From Seiridium cupressi (lineage: Eukaryota; Ascomycota; Sordariomycetes; Amphisphaeriales; Sporocadaceae): a DNA stretch of 64,000 bases. A program made the position numbers and the translations under genes. Positions 34,039 through 44,929 of the stretch are shown here, piece by piece. The first letter of the stretch is position 1. Each line of letters begins with the position of its first letter. Under the pieces are notes generated by a model, which worked only from the letters and a program-made list of their open reading frames with translations, did no database searches and was not told the DNA's origin. The stretch lies in contig JARVKI010000006.1 of assembly GCA_036674765.1 (NCBI GenBank), positions 682,001-746,000 of the forward strand. Reading direction: 5' to 3'.

Positions 34039-36517
34039 CTAGAATCCGCCAGTGCCCTTCAGCCTCTGCACAGCACCAACCACCCCCTTTGCCCAACTGA
34101 ATCGCCCTGGATCCACTCCGGTCGAACCCTCTGCCTCCTTCCCGCTTGTATCTCTCCATACTCCGTCCTCCTGACCGAGATACCCATACCGGTGCGTGTT
34201 CTGATTTCGTCTCAAGCCGTCGATCCATGCTTTGCACACAGAAGGGCTCTCCAGCATGATGTTGACCTCCTGACTGTGAAACCAGGATTGAGTATCTTGA
34301 TTCCCAGATCCGACGATACCAATAGTCTCATCCACGATCATGAGCTTCACATGACAGGAGCGCTTCTTGTGTTCGGCCACAATGGGCCGCGTCTGGTCTT
34401 TTCCTACGTACCAGAAGTAGTGCAGACGTTGGCGTCCGGCAAGCGAGAGTGTCTTGTAGAAATGTGCAGCAATCATTTCATTATGTCCACCTTGCATAGG
34501 GAGGAGTTCGCCCTAGACACGGTCAGTGATCTCTTCTAGATTGAGCAATAGACATCTTTGGACTTACAGCGTCATTGTAGCCTAGGCAAACGTAACAGTA
34601 CACATCAATCCCACGTTCGCAAGCTTCGATAATGGCTGGGACGAGCGGCTCGGCATTCAAGGTCGGGGTTTGAATGAAGACGTTCTTCTGCGCATTGCGC
34701 AACGACGACAACCATGCTGCGTTCTGAGGAGTCGATACTGATTTATGGTTTGGTGGTCCATACGGGGGTCTGTTCACCAGTGCCATGGGGAAAGGCTCGT
34801 GAGTCGGGTGGGGAATATACGGTGTCATCTCATCGGCGGCGTCACACTCAGGAGCATCTCCCTTGAAACCCTTGTTGACAGTGTGATTGAGATGACGAGT
34901 GATCGCTTGCATCTGCGTCTCCTGAGGTTTTGCCGAGACGGCTGTCTGCACACGTGCCACTTCACCGGCGATATCAATGTCGTAGTGCGGGTCATCATGA
35001 GTGTGCTCTGGAAGTAAGGCCTCTTTTGAAGGCTCGCTTATCTGATGCTGTGGTACATCCTGCTGGCCTGTCGCGAGATATCCTCCAGTGCTGTGGTCGG
35101 ACGCTCCCGCTGTTTCTGTTGAAACGACATGCGACCTGTGGAATCCATTTGCGTTTGACTGAGGTCTGCCGGATGATACTGCAGGTATCGTGTTTTCGGT
35201 TGTGGATGGACCTTGGCCGGACGATAGAATTTGATCGGCCTCCGGGCCATATGCACCAACTCGGTGTGCCATTCTCGCGGGATCGATGACCACTCCATGA
35301 TCTTTCAGCGTCCCTTGTGCAGTGAATATGGAATCATGGTTTGGCCCGAACCCCCCCAAACCACCTTGTGCCGCTGGTGTATTGCGGCTGGGCATTGGAG
35401 GGTCGAGCTTTTTATGCCAGCTCAGCAAGGCCATATCGTACAGCCCATCTACGATTGGCCCTTCTACCTGGACCATCATTTCCACGTTCTCATTGTCCTG
35501 AATGTTGTTGCTCTGAACAACGCCAATCTTCCGATCCACGATCATAAATTTTGAGTGGAATGTTCCAAGCATAGGGTCGTGGTAGTTCATCACCTCAAGA
35601 TCGATATTTGGAATCTCGTGCTTGGCTGGCAACGCGACAGCTTTGCCCGTGTACTCCTTCTCTGAAACAATGTAATGCGGCTCGAAAAGCTGCTTGGGGC
35701 TACCGCGGTCATACAGCACCTTCATCACGATTCTGGTGCCTCTCTCGCCTGCGCGACGCGAAAGTTCTTTCATGGCGTTGGTGATGTACTTCGATGCGGC
35801 ACTATTTTGCCAGAAGTTTGTCGCAAGAAATACTTCTTTATCAGCCCTGACGATGAGATTCGACATGTGCCTCACAATATCCGGGATCCTAAACTCTGCT
35901 GAGCAGTTGGTCTGCAAATATGAACGCAGAACTTACACCGATAGAATGGTGAGGGGAGCAACACCACTACTTCCAAACAGCGAGGGACTACTCATCCCAT
36001 GGGCAGGGTTGTCGTTCAAAGTGCATAGTGAATCGTGATACAACTTGTCCATGTTAGTCAATCGGTCCGTAGGAAAAGGAAAGTGTAGTATTCTTACCCT
36101 GAGAAAGAGTTTGCTAGGTCGCGTGTTTCCCCATTTGCCGCACTTATAAGCCAGCTCCAATTGCTCGTCGGTAACATCGCCTTTGCCTATATCGCGTATG
36201 TCCTGGGACTCATGAGAGTGTTTCTTGTAATGACTGGATAACTTCTTCCAGGCTTGACCAGGCGTAAGCGCCGGATCTTGGGCTAGGAGTGCCGAAACAC
36301 TATCATCCGACTGGCAGAGCTTTGCTAGAGGGTCGTCAAGCGTATAAGCAGTATAGCCGGCGGGGCTAGCTTTGGCGTGAGGCATTTCAGCATCTGCAGA
36401 GGTCGTTGTCTGATCAGGGACTCTTGGCACTGAGTAGGCACTATAGGGAAATTCAACAAAAGTTTGGTATAGTACACTGCCAAGCTTTGGCATACCCGTC
36501 TGGTCGGTCGAAGACAT
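34039..36517 (-). CDS. Phospholipase D-superfamily protein with two HKD motifs
   Basis: Four exons, 36517-36098, 36043-35937, 35888-34568 and 34512-34039, about 773 aa. HKD motif 1 is HSKFMIVDRKIGVVQSNN; HKD motif 2 is HVKLMIVDETIGIVGSGNQD. Between them lies an unusually long, low-complexity linker (roughly 250 residues of His/Gln/Ser/Pro-rich sequence) in place of the compact spacer of cardiolipin synthases. The third exon junction matters: the uninterrupted frame meets a TAA at 35933, but a 48-nt intron (GTAAGT at 35936 to TTTAG at 35889) joins LTILSV to IPDIVRHMSN and removes it. The family hydrolyses or transfers phosphatidyl groups; membership as phosphatidylserine/cardiolipin-synthase-like enzyme or lipase is inference. 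No signal peptide or clear membrane helix. Confidence 0.9.
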
Positions 36518-37248
36518 GGTTGCGGTTCATATAATGTACCAATGGTTGAGCGCCGAGAAAATGCGAGTGAACCTTAGCGGAGAAAAGACAGGGGCGTCAT
36601 CCATGACGGACCTGCGCACCCCATTATGTAGGTGCCGTGTGAGCCGTAGTGGTGGTGAAGCAAATCCGGGAATTGGCGAGCAAGAGCAAACTAATGCCAA
36701 GAAATGCGGCTGTCCTGCGTCACTGAAACAGGGTCCAGCTAGAAGGCGTGCCGCGCACCCGGGGAAACTAGCCCCACTGCCTGCACGCATGGCAGGCATC
36801 TAGAAGCAGTGGCCGAGTCTATATCTACCGGGCAGGGCTACTGCTGGTCGACCCCGGTCCCATCTGGGTTTAAGGCTTATCTGGCCGCTTTTCTGGCATT
36901 GTTCTCGTTGTTCCTGGTAGCAGTCTACTGCAAGACGACATGGAAGTTTGGCGCATCCGATGCTCAACTGACGTCAGAGGGAAGACGCCCTGTTCCTCTA
37001 GTAAAGTTAGTCGACACAGCCTTTCGGCTATTGAGTGCGGGGCACAACATGACTACAATGAGGAACACTTTTGCGCCATGACGGATAGGAACGTGTAAGC
37101 GAGTGAACCAATAACTCTTGATTTGCCCTGTCCAACTTGTGCCAACATTATTGGCTTATGGTAAGCCTACACAGGTATGCGCACCGTTTGATATGCAACA
37201 CAACTACATGTGTTTCTGCTATCCTGAAAGTCGCTCACAACTTATTCG
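36518..37248. other. Intergenic upstream of the phospholipase D gene
   Basis: One plus-strand frame (36809-37081) encodes a hydrophobic helix (AYLAAFLALFSLFLVAVYC) but begins with GTG, has no clear splice continuation and no family match I recognise. It may be a membrane-anchor relic; not called as a gene. Confidence 0.4.
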
Positions 37249-38688
37249 TTATAACTCGCCAATCGTGGACTTGCCATGCTTGTTCTCCAACTTGGCAAAG
37301 TCAGTGAACCCGAGCTCATACACAAGGCCAAGAGTCATGCGTGCGTGTTGCAGCATGTGGTCGAAGGATAGGTACTCGATCAAATCGTCGGTGCCGTGGA
37401 TACGGTTGTCCGAATCTCCAAATTCAGACTCGATGACAAACGCTGATGGATAACCTGCCTTGGAAGCAGATGCATGGTCCGAGCAAGCGTAGCCGCATTT
37501 GGTCTCGACCCAGGGAATTTCACAGTATGCCTCGATGACTTTCTTGATAAAGACAGTCAAGCCAGGGTCGACATAGTCGGTTATGACACCGACACTCTCC
37601 GGCTTGCCAGCATCAATAGTGCGTTGGATACTACAACATCTGGAGTCAGTCTTTGCTTCTTCTAACATGCTTGATGGGTTGTCGGGAGTAGGAAACCATG
37701 TTTGAAGAGCAGAAACGCTAAGTCAGGAACCGGTGAACTCTCAAAACAGGCTATACGGGGCATGAAGTAACTTCGGAAGTTGCTTACAAACCGGTCATGT
37801 CTTGTTGCAACATAGCCTTGACCACGCGCCCCCTCTTCTCGTAGTCAGCGAAGATAGCCTGGCTACCCAACAGACCACCTTCTTCGGCCGAATACCAGTG
37901 GAATTCGATAGTGTTGGGTGCCTTGCCCTCGATGACATCTTGGGATTGCAGGAGTACCCGGAAAGCCTCTAGGATAGTGACTGTTCCACTACCATCATCA
38001 TCGGCACCGGGTGCAGGCAGGATGGAAGGCAGCCAGAGATTGATGGAGTCCTGGTGTGCACCAATAACCACAGTGGAGTTTGACTTTCCAGGTATGGTGG
38101 CGATGATAGAGTTTTGGCCCCATGGATGCTTGAAATGTTTGGCGTTGACACCATACTCATCGGCGCCGGCATCTTCGATGGTGTCCTGCACTTGCTTGAG
38201 CAACCACTCGGATGATTGCCGTCCGTAATCGGACTTGTAGTAACGGGTGCGGAAGCTAGTAAAGGTCTCGAGGTGATCCTTCATGTGCGACTTGCTCAGA
38301 TTCTTCAGAAGAGGGTTGATTTCGGATTCGAGTTGAACCTTGGAAGGGAAGACAGGCTTCGCGTTGGTCTTGATGTGATAGGCTCCGAGGTCGCCATGTT
38401 CGGTAATGTCCATGAACTGCTGGCCATTCTGTAGGCACTAGGTATCAGAGAAGGCGATCGCATGAGGCGGCATTGGTAGTATCTTACACGGCGAAGCTCC
38501 CACTTCTCCTCCTCACTGACCCATCTTGTCTCTCCGGGAGCCAGCTCAACCAGGAACTTCTCTGCGGGCTCGACGGGGTCCTCGAGAAAGCCGTTGGGAT
38601 AAGGAATGACTGGGTCGGTCTCGTGGGCCTCGATAAAACGGGCGCTCGCCGCTGCTGGCAGCAGAAGGGTCAATAATGAGGCCTTCAT
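37249..38688 (-). CDS. LAP1: Secreted leucine aminopeptidase, M28 family (LAP1 type)
   Basis: Releases N-terminal residues from peptides outside the cell. Exons 38688-38488, 38428-37788 and 37630-37249, about 407 aa; introns 59 and 157 nt. Both joins are in phase and restore [14 protein letters not shown] and [20 protein letters not shown]. Signal peptide [16 protein letters not shown], then a propeptide with [16 protein letters not shown], typical of LAP1. Two-zinc site visible: H192 (AHQDSIN, with D194), D211 (ADDDGSG), E249 and E250 (YSAEEGG), the Asp/Cys region [14 protein letters not shown] (disulfide plus Asp ligand), and the last His in RIHGTDD. Length and motifs match the fungal M28E enzymes. 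It is divergent from the Kex2-repeat gene, with 953 bp between their ATGs. Confidence 0.94.
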
Positions 38689-39641
38689 TTTCAGGTGATG
38701 GATTTTGCGTATCTTGCAATGATGGACTTGCTCGACGATGTTGTTTGGAGCTCAAGCGGAGAGCTCTGATGCACTGCGGCGAAGCACGCGATAAGCTGCG
38801 ACAACTGACCGTTGCCTGGGGAAGCACCCGCTAAACCGCGACACCTGCCCAATCTGGTGGCGGGCCAATGACGTACCTGCGTCAGAATCACATGGGCCGC
38901 TCCTCCACTGAACTAGGCTAACCACTAAAAGCCACGCCCCTCTCCAGGCTCAATGACTGGATTTGACCAAATATAGTTGTTTATAGAACAAACAACTTGG
39001 TACAATCATAGTAAAGTCATGTGTTCTTCAAATCTAGCCACCATTGTTTCCTCCACGTAGACAAATTTTAGGGTCTCTTTTTTGACGTCTGGCCCTTCAT
39101 TGCTTGGAATCACTATAGTGCTTCAAAGTAGTACGTGCTCTTGAGGTAGCGTATCAGTCTCATCTGACATCAAGAACAAAGTTGTTCGGAGTACACAACA
39201 GAGGCGGTCACTATGCCGTCTCTCATTTCAGCATTTTCCAAAGAACCATAAAGGGCCGGTGTTATTCCTACAGTAACGGTTTGCACCTGCTAAGGTCGGG
39301 ACTGTGTCACCTCAGAGTCAGCAGGGATGCCCGTGCCTTGCATCTGGAATTGCTTACTACGGGATCAGCAGTATTGTTATACAGATTCGGCATCACGATA
39401 TTTTGGCCGGATGAACTACTCAGACACACTGGTGATATGTTACACCTTATACAGTAATGATGACCTTCATTTTGCCTACAAAATGCGAGAATGGCCACTC
39501 CCAAGCCAGACAGTGCTGATCCAACCAGCTTCAATCGTTGCACCTAACCACAACCAGCAGTGCCTGCGGTAGACAAGAGCAGCATCAACAGATACGTAGA
39601 TCCAACACCCTTGGGTATCACTTCCCAATCCAACGTACGGG
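38689..39641. promoter_or_regulatory. Divergent upstream region shared by LAP1 and the Kex2-repeat gene
   Basis: No gene between the two divergent ATGs. Short overlapping frames on both strands have no motifs. Shared regulation of the aminopeptidase and the peptide precursor is possible but not shown by any site I can identify. Confidence 0.45.
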
Positions 39642-40805
39642 ATGCAGTTCAGAACAGTCTTCTCCATCTTTCTGGCTACTCACGCCGCCGCCAGCTCTAT
39701 ACCATCACAAACTCGAGCTGATTGCGCAGGCTCTCTAGGCTGCATCGCCGGCACGCAATATTGCTTACACATCGGTCAACTAACGAATCTACACACTCCC
39801 TGCACCAACACTTCGGGCCACTGGAGTACATGGAGTCGTGAAGTACACGCTCGCGCTGATTGTGCTGGCTCTGTTGGTTGCATCGCTGGCACCCAATACT
39901 GCTCTTACAACGGCCAGCTGACCAACCTACACACGCCGTGCACAGAAGACTATGGCTCCTGGAATGACGACAAGAAGCGCGATGTCCCGGCTCAGGAGAA
40001 GCGTGCTGACTGCGCTGGCTCGATCGGCTGCATCGCTGGCACCCAGTACTGCTCCTACAACGGGCAACTCACCAATCTTCACACAGCATGCACAGACAAC
40101 TGGGGCAGCTGGGGCGATGACAAGAAACGTGCCAACGCCGAAGAAGAGAAGCGCGCCGACTGTGCCGGCTCTATTGGTTGTATTGCAGGCTCCCAATACT
40201 GCTCCTACAATGGCCAGCTAACGAATCTCAACACGCCATGCACCGAGGATTGGAGCACTTGGGGATCGGACCGGAAGCGTGCTGACTGCGCCGGCTCCGT
40301 GGGGTGCATCGCCGGAACAGAATACTGCTCTTACAACGGCCAACTCACCAACCTACACACTGCGTGTCCAGATGAAGAGTGGGATTGGAAAGCACTTTCT
40401 CGGCGGACGGACTGCTCCGGCACCGTCGGGTGTGTGGCGGGCGAGCAATATTGCTCTTATAGTGATGGAAATGGATGGCACTGGAACCCCATGGGCACGC
40501 CGTGCCAGTCGTCCGATGTCCCCATCTTCGTGGCTGATGACCATGATTCCTTTACCATCAGCCACACATGGTCCACCGCAACGCCAACGACCAGTGTGAC
40601 CGTAATCACGACTTCAGCGAGTGGGTCAGGTCTATCGACGATCACGAGCTCAAGTGTGGTGACACCAACTGCGGCGGCTCTCAGCTCTGGAACCACCACC
40701 GGATCGGCTACTAGCACGAGCGTGAGCAAGGCAGGCGCGCCAGTGGCTACCGCGGGATTCGGCCTCCTGGCTGGTGCAGCAATTGCTGGGGTCGCTTTTC
40801 TCTGA
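39642..40805 (+). CDS. Predicted Kex2-processed repeat precursor with six four-cysteine repeats and a GPI-type tail
   Basis: Single exon, 387 aa. Signal peptide (residues 1-~19). Six tandem repeats start at residues 26, 72, 122, 172, 214 and 256 with the consensus ADCAGSxGCIAGTQYCSYNG...C; Cys spacing is C-x5-C-x6-C-x12-C in repeats 1-5 and C-x5-C-x6-C-x16-C in repeat 6 (24 Cys in all). Repeats are separated by dibasic sites: KR at 112-113, 120-121, 162-163, 170-171 and 212-213, and RR at 254-255; repeats 1 and 2 are preceded by single Arg (25, 71). Two spacers between paired KR sites read DVPAQE and ANAEEE, like the acidic X-Ala/X-Pro spacers of fungal pheromone precursors. After repeat 6 comes a Thr/Ser stalk and a hydrophobic C-terminus (GAPVATAGFGLLAGAAIAGVAFL less its ends), a likely GPI signal. 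Seen: repeats and sites. Inferred: Kex2 cleavage to disulfide-rich peptides of about 40 aa. Function unknown. Confidence 0.88.
   Translation: MQFRTVFSIFLATHAAASSIPSQTRADCAGSLGCIAGTQYCLHIGQLTNLHTPCTNTSGHWSTWSREVHARADCAGSVGCIAGTQYCSYNGQLTNLHTPCTEDYGSWNDDKKRDVPAQEKRADCAGSIGCIAGTQYCSYNGQLTNLHTACTDNWGSWGDDKKRANAEEEKRADCAGSIGCIAGSQYCSYNGQLTNLNTPCTEDWSTWGSDRKRADCAGSVGCIAGTEYCSYNGQLTNLHTACPDEEWDWKALSRRTDCSGTVGCVAGEQYCSYSDGNGWHWNPMGTPCQSSDVPIFVADDHDSFTISHTWSTATPTTSVTVITTSASGSGLSTITSSSVVTPTAAALSSGTTTGSATSTSVSKAGAPVATAGFGLLAGAAIAGVAFL
39717..40503 (+). repeat. In-gene tandem repeats (units of 126-150 bp)
   Basis: Six direct repeats begin at 39717, 39855, 40005, 40155, 40281 and 40407, so periods are 138, 150, 150, 126 and 126 bp, all multiples of three. 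The central four units are very similar in both DNA and protein; the first and last are diverged. This gradient fits duplication by unequal exchange with homogenisation in the middle. Confidence 0.85.
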
Positions 40806-41188
40806 TTTGTGTAGAGGATGAGGCTAGGCGTTGGGCAACGGGACGATGTGATGATTTTACCGGATTTGTGGTGGCGTACTAAGGGACACTCATTTCGGGC
40901 ATATTTATATCTGCATATTCAAAACACGTATGTGCAAATCGCCTTCAAGAACTCTTTTATTTTGGGCGTCAAGTGGAGGAAAGAATAGATTTCTGGCCGA
41001 GTTTTCTTTGTTTGAGAGGAACAATAGAGTTTTGCATACTCCACAGACCCTGGGAGGCTGGCATCGTGACTTCTGCTATGTGACTGGTTGCTTACTATTT
41101 GGCGAGGTAGCCAGTTTTGCTAGATACCCAAAATAGATATAAGATCTAAATGTATTTGACGAGTAAGTACTCCTGGCGAGCGAGGCTC
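40806..41188. other. Intergenic between convergent 3' ends
   Basis: 3' flanks of the repeat-precursor gene (plus) and the MFS transporter (minus). Nothing else seen. Confidence 0.5.
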
Positions 41189-43256
41189 TCAAAGGGCCAC
41201 AGCACCTCCAGCAGAAGGCCTGGTTGTGGGACCTTCCTCATCTCTGGTCGTCTCGAGCTTCTTCTTTTGCTGGTCTCGTTTGTACATATACGCCACAGCA
41301 GCTGTTATCAAGGCTTGCGCCCCAAAAGCGACAGTGGTGAATATGAATCCCTTCCTAAACATGGGCGAGTCTACTTGGGGGTAGGTTAAAATCGGCACCC
41401 ACGCATTGAAGGCGTAGCCGAGAGAGTTGATGACCCCAATGACCACAGCGCGCTCTTCGGCGTCTGCTCCACAGATCTCGTTGGCCCAGCTCATGCTCAG
41501 CGGCCCGTAAGGCACCGAGGCGCGTTGCAGAAGAAATGCAAACCATTTGAGGCCGTCGGGGACGTACCAGATGGCCAGAACTAGTGATGCGAAGCCGCCA
41601 AGCAATGTAGAAATCGACATGATTCTTGCGCGGTGTCGGATGGCATCGGATATGATGGCAAAAGAAACGGTCAACACTAATTGGATGGCGCTCGCTGCTG
41701 TCGGGATTATATTCTGTGCTTGAGTTAGCTTTTTATAGTTGTTCTCATCCGAGATTCATCTTACAATTTGCTGCACAGAATGGCCCGTTGCTTTGAGCCA
41801 GATCGACATCGGGTTGATGCTCGACGATGGCCCAAGATTGATGAAGATGATGTAAAGAATAGAGAGAAGGTATATATGCCATCGTCCGAAGATTCGCTTG
41901 AACGCAGACCGACCAAGTTTTGTACGTGGAGCACGGCCGACAGACGCCATTCGTTTCCGTGCCATTTCGCGATCCTTATTCTTGTTTAGTCTTATCCATT
42001 CGTTGCCTGAGGCTTGAAACTCACGTTTTCATTCAAATAGAATGCCTTGGTGTTCTCTGGCAGATCCGGCAACAAAAAGAACCCCGCCAGGCAGATAGGT
42101 GTACTGATGATACCATCCATAATCTGGCACTTGGTCAATCTCATGGTAATTTCCCTCGAATGATATTGAACTCACGAATAGCCATTTCCAACCGGGAAGA
42201 CCACCAACACCGTTCAGTCCTGAGTAGACTCCAGCCTGTAGATAACCACTGAACATGCTAGCTGCTGCTGAGGAAGCATGAAAGATGCAAGCTCGCTTGC
42301 CTAGCTCATTCGGCTTATACCAGCTTCCCAAAATCGTATGAGCAGCAGGGTAGAAAATCGACTCAGCCAGTCCAACGAAGAAGCGAATGGCAATAACGTG
42401 GTCTGACGTCTTTGCCGCCGCCAAGGAGAACGTCAACACTGTCCACAGTAGCTCACAGGATGGAACCCAAATCGATGGTCGGACCTTTGTGAGAACGATT
42501 TGCGAGGGAATCTGTCCTATGACGTAGCCCACAGTCCAAGCAGTATCGATGAGATTGATCTGATTCCCATTCATAGCCAGGTCTTCCTTCATTCCACTCA
42601 CGAACGCATTAGAAATATTTGTTTCTAGTGACAAAAATACGTTAGCTTAAATTTTCTTTTATCGCGAGCGAACTAAGAAACCCCGCTGATTCGAGTACAA
42701 TCGACAGTTGATCCTTCTAAATAACCGAAGAAAAGACGCAAGTTCCTCAAGTATATTGTATTTTACCCATATGATATAGTATAATGGATACGGAAGCATA
42801 GAAGTAAAGGTGAGACGCACGATCGAGATTTTTAATAAAATATCTGTTGCTGAATTAGTGCCTGAATCGAAACACAACTGCACTGGAGTCGCAGAGGGAA
42901 AAGACATACCCAAAAGATAACATTGTGATCAGGTATATATCAAGCTTCTGTATAAAGACGCGTTCTTCGTGCGACCTGCCTGGGTCGTAGTCCCAGATGT
43001 AAGACCACCATGGCGCTTTTTTCTTTCCCTCAGCATCGCCCACACTGAAACTATCAGGACGGTCAGAAGATGATTCCTGAATCGTGGACTCCTTGCTCGG
43101 AGAGATCTCCTCTTGCTTGGAGCCCATGCCGAGTAATGCCTCTGTCTCGGACGACGAAGAATCCCCTGTCACTGAATTATGGCGGGCTGACGACGACGCT
43201 GTACCGCTCCTAGGCGATCTCGAGTTAAGAGACGCGAGAGAGGATATGCGCACCAT
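41189..43256 (-). CDS. MFS transporter, Dal5/allantoate-permease (anion:cation symporter) family
   Basis: Six exons on the minus strand: 43256-42910, a 23-nt microexon 42843-42821, 42624-42176, 42123-42025, 41974-41765 and 41713-41189, about 550 aa. The microexon supplies YFIKNLD and completes flanking Gly and Gln codons, giving the family signature GYFIKNLDQTNISNAFVSG; without it the frame breaks. Introns are 66, 196, 52, 50 and 51 nt. Other family features: a long hydrophilic N-terminus with Ser-rich and acidic stretches, DLAMNGNQINLIDTAWTVGY, RFFVGLAESIFYPAAHTILGSWY, and 12 predicted membrane helices. The family moves allantoate, nicotinate, pantothenate, dipeptides and related anions with protons. 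The acceptor of exon 5 could instead lie six bases upstream (adding Asn-Lys). Substrate not predictable. Confidence 0.9.
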
Positions 43257-44929
43257 CGAGCCGAAGGTGCTCTGTATTTATTCGATTATCGTACCCGTCT
43301 GCTGCAGGCTCTCACGGACATACGATCTCATTATCCATGTTCACGATAAGAGCCGGCGCCTGGGCAGTCCTTGCCAACTCGACTTCATATTGGCTCTGTG
43401 TCGCCATACTGGGGTAAGCTGTCGCGATGTGTCCACCTTCAATCACACGAGCTGTGTCATATCTTGACCCGTTGCACGCTGATTGGCCGTTGGGTTAATG
43501 GGTGATTAGAGACTATAATTGCGCAATTGCCGATACGGACCTTGAACTGCTTCTTATCTCCGATGGCATCTTAGCTGCATTAATAACCAATAATAAAGCG
43601 ATTTGCACGGGAGATGTCGCTGATATGTTACTTCAGCCTTATTAGGCAATGCCAATAATATATTCTGTTACTGAATTGTAACTAATGTGTCTTAAACACC
43701 CTTGTTACTGGCTAATCTCATACACAGTCTTGATTTGTCGGGTAGGTAAGTAATGCCAATAGAAGATGAGCACACCTAAAACCATGGTCAGGATGGCCTG
43801 CAATAAAACCACAACTGAAGATATAGGAGTATAGCCAAGGCTCGGTAGTTGGCCTCGCCCGTGCGTAGGCCTTGTCCACAAGTTATAGCTAGCGAACTCG
43901 GAGAGTATAATCTTTCTGGAGGGCTTTTGTTGGGAACTGTGGTAATGTGCTAAGATGAAGACCTGCGTAGTACATTGTACATAGTCGCAGCTTGTGCAAA
44001 ATCAGGATCAATTGATAAGAATATTTTCTCGGGTTGTAGGCTCGTGAAAGGGCACTGGTAGAGCCCTCCAATGATACTCCTCGTTGGGTCAGGTGAAAAT
44101 ATAATTACATGTAGATATAGTGACTTTTTGACGCCACTCTAGTTACTAGCAATCCTCGTCAGGTTGAAAGGATGTTAGGTTCGATCAATAGTGAGGCTCT
44201 GAACAATCGCTAGAAACTCTCTGAAAGATATTTGAGATAGAGTTACTTGATACAACGTACCTTTATAATGATGCCCGCCCTCGAGCTTGACCGCCAAACC
44301 CCGTAAACTTGCCTTTAGAAATTGATAAAAGAAGTTACGATTCAAAGATTTTACAATTAGAAAGGTATAGCGCAATGTGACAATGCGTCTGTTGACGTTG
44401 TAGGCAGCCGGCAGCCGTTACCTACATCTTGTTGATCCTTCTTGACCCATGAGAGTCTTGCATGGCCAATTGAATCAACTTTGCAAAACCAGGATGTCTG
44501 GACATGGGAGAAAGAGTCAATAACCTGAAACCAACTAGAATCGAATGATCCTTTTGTGTATTTTGGTCGAGTAAAACTAATCTGGACCCATTATCTGCCT
44601 GGTTACGGTGGGTTGCGACCGGGAAGCATCACAATGCCCGTTACGCCGATTTGCACAGCCCTGTTGCCTACCTCGGGCGCAGCAAACAAAGATCAAGAAA
44701 AGGATGTTTCCTGAGGCAGATAATGGTAGCATACATATAAGGAATTTCGTTGTTGCACATTCGGCAGACAGCTCTTTCCCATCAACAATTCATCAGGCTT
44801 GCGAAACACATCCCCTGGAAACTCCACCAAGATATCAGAAGATCAGCATCCCGTACCAGAAACGAACCAAGAAGAAGTAGGTCTCCATTCAATGCATGCT
44901 AAATCGTTTACCTAATCCGGCTCAGCCAT
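43257..44929. other. AT-rich gene-free interval upstream of the AAA pseudogene
   Basis: From about 43500 to 44400 the DNA is AT-rich with stops in all frames. A 90-codon frame (44608-44880) just before the pseudogene may represent its first exon (GTAGGT donor near 44879, CTCAG acceptor near 44926), but it has no motif to confirm it. Confidence 0.4.

Noticed and set aside
35889..35936. In-frame TAA (35933) inside the phospholipase D gene, suggesting a pseudogene
   Set aside because: A 48-nt intron with GTAAGT and TTTAG removes the stop and joins SV to IPDIVRHMSN in frame, which fits the family, so the gene appears intact.
36809..37081. Plus-strand frame with a hydrophobic helix, like a P450 membrane anchor
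   Set aside because: It starts with GTG, has no downstream family motifs and lies in the upstream region of a minus-strand gene; too little to call a gene or relic.
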